Positions 8,640 to 12,783 of a stretch of 12,783 bases of DNA are shown one piece after another. Position numbers and translations under genes: made by a program. The notes below the pieces were generated by a model that was not told where the DNA came from, made no database searches, and saw only the letters and a program-made list of their open reading frames with translations. Position 1 is the first letter of the stretch; each line of letters opens with the position of its first letter. This stretch comes from Isohypsibius dastychi (lineage: Eukaryota; Tardigrada; Eutardigrada; Parachela; Isohypsibiidae). The stretch lies in NCBI GenBank assembly GCA_034696485.1, contig JAQIWT010001058.1:1-12783 (forward strand), in the 5' to 3' direction.

Positions 8640-9064
8640 GAAGAGATTTGATCTCATCCGTTCTACTTTATCCAAAACAAGATCTGACTTAAATGGGTTT
8701 GGATGAAAACAAAGTTTGAGGCAAATAAGCTGATGATAGTGTTGATTAAAGGAAATCACCTAAACAGCAAACAAGAGAAAACGGTGGTTCGAGCAAACGG
8801 TAACATTCCTGGAATTTCCTGAATTTGACTCAAAAGTATTTCGGCTCACTTCCAGGAATTTCAAGATTTCGCCCGAAAATCTGGTGATTGTCATGTACCC
8901 CTCTTCATCAGTTTAACATTTAACATTGATGACATACCCTGCAAAATATGCACTGGTCACAAAAAGCCTATCCGTAGCAGAGCTATGTTACACCTCCTGA
9001 AGTGGACCCGTCTGACATGAAAGATGTCGGGAAGGACAGAGGTGGCGCAGGCTTCACATTTACA

Positions 9065-9470
9065 GGACAGATAAGCCGTATACAGTAAAATCTGTTAATC
9101 TGAGCGCTGTGAATTTTGAACATCTGCGAATTCTGAACTCTGAACAAAATTTGTGGAACGGCCCATAGAAATAATGCTCTTTTAAAATGAACAAGGTTGC
9201 CAAACAAGACTGCCAAACTCGAAATTGTTCGTGAAAATGACTGCTAAAAACGTAAGACATCATACACGTGAAAGCAAAATGATCGCTGGTAAGAGAGTGT
9301 CCAAGTGTCCAAAGAACTGTCCGCTGAAAGAACGGACTGCTTGGGCTCTTTCCGCTGCCGGTCGAAGCCAGTGACGATGACGACGACGACGACGTGAAGG
9401 TCGTCGAAAAAGCACGCTTCGTGTTAGCGGAACATGATTCACAAGGTGTCGAGGGATGGGAATCACGTAC
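9065..9470. other. Intergenic stretch with a short GAC-type triplet run
   Basis: A GAC triplet run with one interruption lies at 9373-9394. Overlapping frames on both strands lack motifs and conserved context. I see no gene. Confidence 0.4.
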
Positions 9471-9478
9471 CTTGTTCT
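9471..9478. repeat. Target-site duplication of the hAT-type element, left
   Basis: cttgttct directly precedes the element; the partner cttgttca follows it at 9609-9616. Seven of eight bases agree. Confidence 0.8.
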
Positions 9479-9608
9479 CAAGGGTGTGTTTAGGGGGGAG
9501 GCCGGTGGCCCGGGCCCCATATTAAATTTCTCGGGCCCCACATTGCCGGCCCCATATAACAATTTTTGCCACTGGCCGCATATAGTTTCCAATCTAGACA
9601 CACCCTTG
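9479..9608. mobile_element. hAT-type miniature inverted-repeat element
   Basis: Ends CAAGGGTGTGTTTAG (9479-9493) and, inverted, CAAGGGTGTGTCTAG (9594-9608) match at 14 of 15 positions. Eight-base flanks cttgttct (9471-9478) and cttgttca (9609-9616) form a target duplication with one mismatch. An 8-bp duplication and ends starting CA(A/G)GGGTGT are typical of hAT transposons. The 130-bp interior has three GGCCCCAyAT blocks and no gene. Confidence 0.85.
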
Positions 9609-9616
9609 CTTGTTCA
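9609..9616. repeat. Target-site duplication of the hAT-type element, right
   Basis: cttgttca directly follows the element; partner at 9471-9478. Confidence 0.8.
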
Positions 9617-10100
9617 AGGATGCCTTATTCGGCAGCCGGTCCTATCGCGGGTATCCCGAACCCTGCCATCACACAGATTGCCGGCCGTATCAAAACCGAG
9701 GCCTGTGAAGTCATGCCCGCGTAAATTATCAGATCAGCTTCTTTCATAACAAATGAATCACATTGTATCAGAATCCTCTGGATTATCATTGATGCTAGGT
9801 AATCCGCCATGTTTTATCTCTTGCCATGAGTGAAATCTTGTCTCGCGTTTCGACGGATGATGTTTGAGCGAAGACCGGTATTGGACTCGAAAACTTGAAG
9901 TGTTCGCTTTCTCAACGTCTGCAGAATGAAGGCGGTTTATAACATTTGAAAATGAGATAATGCTGAAATATCCACAAAAGCGTTTCATAGAAAAATTGAG
10001 TTTATTCGTTGTGTGTTTCCATATGTATATTTTCTTTTGTAGACCATTAATGTTTACTGAGCGCTTAATGAAAATGTTTGGAACATAACTAAGCGATCAT
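9617..10100. other. Intergenic stretch, only short unsupported frames
   Basis: Two minus-strand ATG frames of 61 and 76 codons (9625-9810 and 9758-9988) overlap each other and show no motif or splice partner that I could link. They may be chance frames. Confidence 0.35.
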
Positions 10101-10275
10101 TAAAAGATCAAGAGATCTGGAACAGAAGAGTATGGTGTGAAAAACAAACAGTTTCCTGTGAGCTCGATGGGCTGGAAAGGTACGTGAACTAACCAGTTCG
10201 GCTCTATCACAAAAACAGCAGAAACTGGGTCCTCTAACTTGAAATTCGGGTGTTTTCTGTTTGTTGAACGATTGG
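10100..10275 (-). other. Open frame or 3' UTR behind the small secreted gene
   Basis: A minus-strand frame of 62 codons (10100-10288) overlaps the end of the secreted-protein gene in another phase. A possible 36-nt intron (donor CGTCTGTG, acceptor caacaaacag) does not connect the frames well. I take this as probable 3' untranslated sequence. Confidence 0.25.
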
Positions 10276-10615
10276 TTAGCAAATGCACAGACGATTCGGA
10301 AATGAAGGCCGAGTCGTAGCTAGTGTATCGGGTTCTTCGGAGAGACGATAGACTGGGTAATTACGATAAGCTAAACCAGGGAGGAACCTCTTTTTGACTA
10401 GTTTAACAATTCTGTCTTCCTGAAAAACCAACAGCGTTATCAATGTTCTGGATGTCGTTTGCACGCAAATTTTCTACCTGATCAGAAGCTGGAGCTGACT
10501 TCCAGTCCAAAACTTTAGTGGGTTTCATAAAACTGGTGGAATATGGTAGGACGTTGGCAGCTACGTTGCTTGCGATAACGAGTAGGAACAGCACAAGTGT
10601 GCGAATGAATCTCAT
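10276..10615 (-). CDS. Small secreted protein or propeptide, two exons
   Basis: ATG at 10615 opens a classic signal peptide (MRFIRTLVLFLLVIASNVAA), with cleavage likely after Ala20. Exon 1 is 10478-10615, with donor CAG|GTAGAA after GAT CAG. The 58-nt intron ends in gttggtttttcag, and exon 2 runs 10276-10419. Both joints are phase 0, and the spliced product has 93 residues. Without splicing, the frame stops after 70. The mature part is small and partly basic, with a KLVKKR run directly before FLPGLAYRNYPVYRL, a possible prohormone-convertase site, and it ends in RLCIC. Such a layout fits a neuropeptide or hormone precursor, but also any small secreted protein. I recognise no family. A TATA-like tttaaata lies about 75 nt upstream (10688-10695). 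Confidence 0.6.
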
Positions 10616-10664
10616 TTTGGGAAAGAGTGACTACGAATAACGGAAACACAGGATTCTTCTACCG

Positions 10665-10956
10665 TCAGAAAATCCTTATTTTAACGGTATTTAAACGTGC
10701 TGGCTGGAAGTCAAATATCAGGCTGACGCTTGAAAATGTTTGTTTGGAGTTGGCTACACCCCCAAAATTGCATTGGATTGAGGATTTGACGATATGTGAT
10801 CCCATAGAAGCACGTGGCAAACAAATTGCTGTTGTTAATTCAAATTTAAAACTAGTACAGCATAGTTTACCAAACGAGGTCAAGCAATTGATTTATGATC
10901 AATGTTCAGGTTCAAGAATCAGTTTTTCAGAACAACAATGTGTTCGGACTATGTGA
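10665..10956 (+). other. Plus-strand open frame lacking an ATG, divergent from the small secreted gene
   Basis: An acceptor-like cttctaccgtcag ends at about 10668 and is followed by some 95 open codons to TGA at 10954-10956. Readable pieces are KLHWIEDLTICDPIEA and LPNEVKQLIYDQC. It could be a terminal exon or a fragment of an old mobile element. The codons are AT-rich relative to the receptor genes. I do not recognise it. Confidence 0.2.
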
Positions 10957-11140
10957 AGTAATCCCAGGCATCCAGACCCTGTAATTATTCATCAAATTAG
11001 GGGTAGGGGGGATCCGCTAAAATTGCAGACTCGGCTGATTACGGCTTTCGGCGCTTTCGTCAATGGATTCATAACAGTGATCTTATGAGTATTGACCGGT
11101 TACAAGTAACAAAAACACTGCTCGCTGACGCAAATTAGCT

Positions 11141-11635
11141 ACAAGTGTAACCATTTTTGTGAATTCCCCGTTTTCTTGAACCCGGGGTTCAGAAACCCCG
11201 TTTTTGTGAACCGTTCAAGGTTCACACACCCCGTTTTCTTGAACCCAACCGTTTTTCTGACCCGGTTCACAAAACCTGTTTTGTTGAACCATCGACCGTT
11301 TACAGTTTTTGTCACTTGCGAATTATTGATAATACAGCTCAGTTTAAGTTTCAGTTTCAACTTTTCTGTCAGACGTTTCAATGTAAACACTAGTATTCCT
11401 GTCTGTTCCAAATATTGTACCCTATCCCGAACGTGAGTTTTCTCGAGAAAAAAGATGTAGCATGAGATGAGCTATTCTCCCTACTTTGCCAGCGACAAAA
11501 ACCGTAAACGGTGGATGGTTCAAGAAAACGGGTTATGTGAACCGGTTCAGAAAACGGCGGGGCTCAAGGAAACGGGGTTTGTGAACCCCGAGTTCAAGAA
11601 AACTGGTAGTTCACAATAACGGTCACACGAGTTGT
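11141..11635. mobile_element. Foldback-type element with long inverted arms built of subrepeats
   Basis: Left arm 11141-11313 and right arm 11494-11635 are inverted copies around a 180-base centre. Each arm is a string of variants of gttcaagaaaacgggg and gttcacaaaaacgggg, themselves in alternating orientation. The inner edges match well (gacaaaaaccgtaaacggt at 11494). The left arm has about 30 bases more. There is no clear target duplication and no coding frame in the centre. Long arms composed of subrepeats are the mark of foldback transposons; the transcript would form a long hairpin. Confidence 0.7.
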
Positions 11636-11871
11636 CACAACAATCAGCTGTCCAGTCGAGATCTGCTTATCCATGTACAGAGCCATTGCGGCATTGAAAC
11701 TTCTCCCAATATGAATGATTCAAGATGCTGTACGAAACGAAATACTAGAACTGTTTATTATGTAAAAAGATATAAGTTTCACTATTTCTCATGACTCAGT
11801 CCGTCCGCAATTTGTAGATCCCCTGTTATTCTTCAACAACAGTAGACCGTGTGCCCAGGTTGCGCTTGTAG

Positions 11872-11953
11872 CGGGCAGAAAAGTTGAACAGTTGATTCGT
11901 TGAATCAACTATTCTGCCGGGCAGAATAGTTGAGCGGGCAAAATCGTTGATTC
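11872..11953. repeat. Cluster 1 of an 18-bp motif in both orientations
   Basis: Four copies of GGGCAGAATAGTTGATTC or its complement, with slight changes: 11872-11888 (+), 11902-11918 (-), 11919-11934 (+) and 11935-11953 (+). Adjacent opposite copies can pair as hairpins. An isolated copy in minus orientation follows at 12087-12104. Confidence 0.75.
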
Positions 11954-12267
11954 AGTCAAAACTTGATTTCCTTTACTCCCAATCGCTCCAAATTGACCAA
12001 AACCTACAGAACGACGGACATCTGGAAACCCAACTTACCACGTTAAGATGGAAGTCATGAAAAGCAAACTTTTCGAGAAACATGTCGAATCAACTGATCT
12101 GCCCATTGTAAACGTAACCAAGAACAGATTTGTGACGAAAACGGCTCTATCCGCGTCGCAACTTTGACACAGACAGAACAGTCCGATAATATTTCGTTTT
12201 CTTCACTAGAAAAATTTAATATCGTCTCATGACGACCTGTTTATTGTAGGGAAATGATGTAATCTCT
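11954..12267. other. Spacer between repeat clusters
   Basis: Apart from one motif copy (12087-12104), I see no gene or structure here. Confidence 0.4.
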
Positions 12268-12412
12268 GAAATCAACTATTTTGCCGTTCGAAACATTTGC
12301 AACAGCGGCACCTTTGAAGAATCAACTCTTTTGCCGGATGTGCAAACGGGCAGAATAGTTGAATCAACTTTTCTGCCCGAATCGTAGCACGGGCAGAATA
12401 GTTGATTCCCGG
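12268..12412. repeat. Cluster 2 of the 18-bp motif, with a 33-bp palindrome
   Basis: Copies at 12268-12286 (-), 12319-12336 (-), 12347-12379 (a palindrome made of a + and a - copy overlapping at TTGAATCAA) and 12390-12408 (+). Confidence 0.8.
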
Positions 12413-12503
12413 TGAATATTCAAATTCCATATAATCTGATTTATTACGGTCCCAGTACCACATGTACGATTCTAATTTTCGTTTGCTAGCAGTCGACGGC
12501 GAT

Positions 12504-12573
12504 ACCTTTGAAGAATCAACTTTTCTGCCCGATGTGCAAACGGGCAAAATAGTTGAATCAACTTTTCTGCCCG
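12504..12573. repeat. Cluster 3: direct copy of part of cluster 2
   Basis: About 70 bases repeat 12310-12379 at an offset of 194: acctttgaagaatcaac, then a motif copy, then gatgtgcaaacgggca and the same 33-bp palindrome (12541-12573). The minus-strand frame over this region is repeat-derived and not called as a gene. Confidence 0.8.
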
Positions 12574-12783
12574 CAGTGTACAGGCAAACAGTTCGGACGG
12601 TCATAAATTTGAATACATACGTGATTCTTGATTCCAGTTGCCCATGTCTGACCAATATCCAGGATTTGCCAGTAATACAACAACCATTTTACAACAAAAG
12701 AGGAATTCAAGAAAGCAAATGTTTCATGTCGCGTGAACGCTTAGTTTCTGAATATCTAATATGTCTATCTGCTCAAGTTGAAT

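Larger units (their letters stand above)
5690..9060. repeat. Right unit of a 3.3-kb direct duplication (copy B)
   Basis: Similarity to 600-3800 covers the whole receptor gene, its introns, and roughly 1 kb upstream of the start codon. Well-matched upstream blocks include 8695-8738 and 8765-8803. The edges are estimated by eye: similarity fades near 5690 on the left and near 9060 on the right. Confidence 0.75.

Noticed and set aside
9260-9601. Minus-strand 113-codon frame
   Set aside because: It is made of a GAC-type triplet run joined to the hAT-type element and has no plausible protein character.
9456-9749. Plus-strand 97-codon frame
   Set aside because: It crosses both ends of the hAT-type element, so it arose by insertion rather than as a gene.
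11139-11436. Opposing frames on both strands in the foldback arm
   Set aside because: The repeated KTGFxN-like peptides simply reflect the DNA subrepeats.
11872-12573. CRISPR array
   Set aside because: Repeats occur in both orientations with irregular spacers, the DNA is eukaryotic, and no cas genes are present.
12272-12655. Minus-strand 127-codon frame
   Set aside because: It consists largely of translated copies of the 18-bp motif (GRKVDS repeats) and lacks other support.
1-12783. tRNA or rRNA genes
   Set aside because: I saw no cloverleaf with A and B boxes and no rRNA-like conserved stretch while reading both strands.

Overview
The window is animal genomic DNA, eukaryotic by its many short introns (mostly 47-81 nt) with clear GT..AG ends and branched reading-frame phases. 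The sequence does not identify the species. The short introns, roughly balanced base composition and receptor guanylyl cyclase-like genes fit a small-genome invertebrate such as a tardigrade, nematode, rotifer or flatworm, and I cannot choose between them.

The main content is a head-to-tail duplication of one minus-strand gene. The right copy (B, about 5690-9060) carries a well-preserved gene (5706-8083) and the left copy (A, about 600-3800) a decayed sister (639-2758). By joining splice sites I reconstruct a type I membrane receptor: signal peptide, atrial-natriuretic-peptide-receptor-type ligand-binding ectodomain (type 1 periplasmic-binding-protein fold), the Pro-Leu-Asp-Glu-Pro..Cys-Gly juxtamembrane motif of receptor guanylyl cyclases, one transmembrane helix and a Trp-x-Ile..Asp-Ile segment just inside the membrane. 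B needs 12 coding exons. All splice phases agree and no stop appears before residue 545. No kinase-homology or cyclase domain can be seen downstream of either copy, so B may encode a short-tailed receptor resembling NPR-C in layout, or may be the front part of a broken gene. A has two in-frame stops, a 195-bp deletion that fuses two exons, and a lost last splice donor.

Between the two copies (about 3800-5690) lie a 494-bp transposon-like element with 54-bp inverted ends (4379-4872) and an unlabelled cysteine-rich minus-strand reading frame (4912-5238). Right of copy B are a 130-bp hAT-type miniature element with an 8-bp target duplication (9479-9608), a two-exon minus-strand gene for a small secreted protein of 93 residues (10276-10615), a long foldback repeat with internal subrepeats (11141-11635), and a field of at least 13 copies of an 18-bp motif, several arranged as palindromes (11872-12573). 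The rest is intergenic with nothing I can name.
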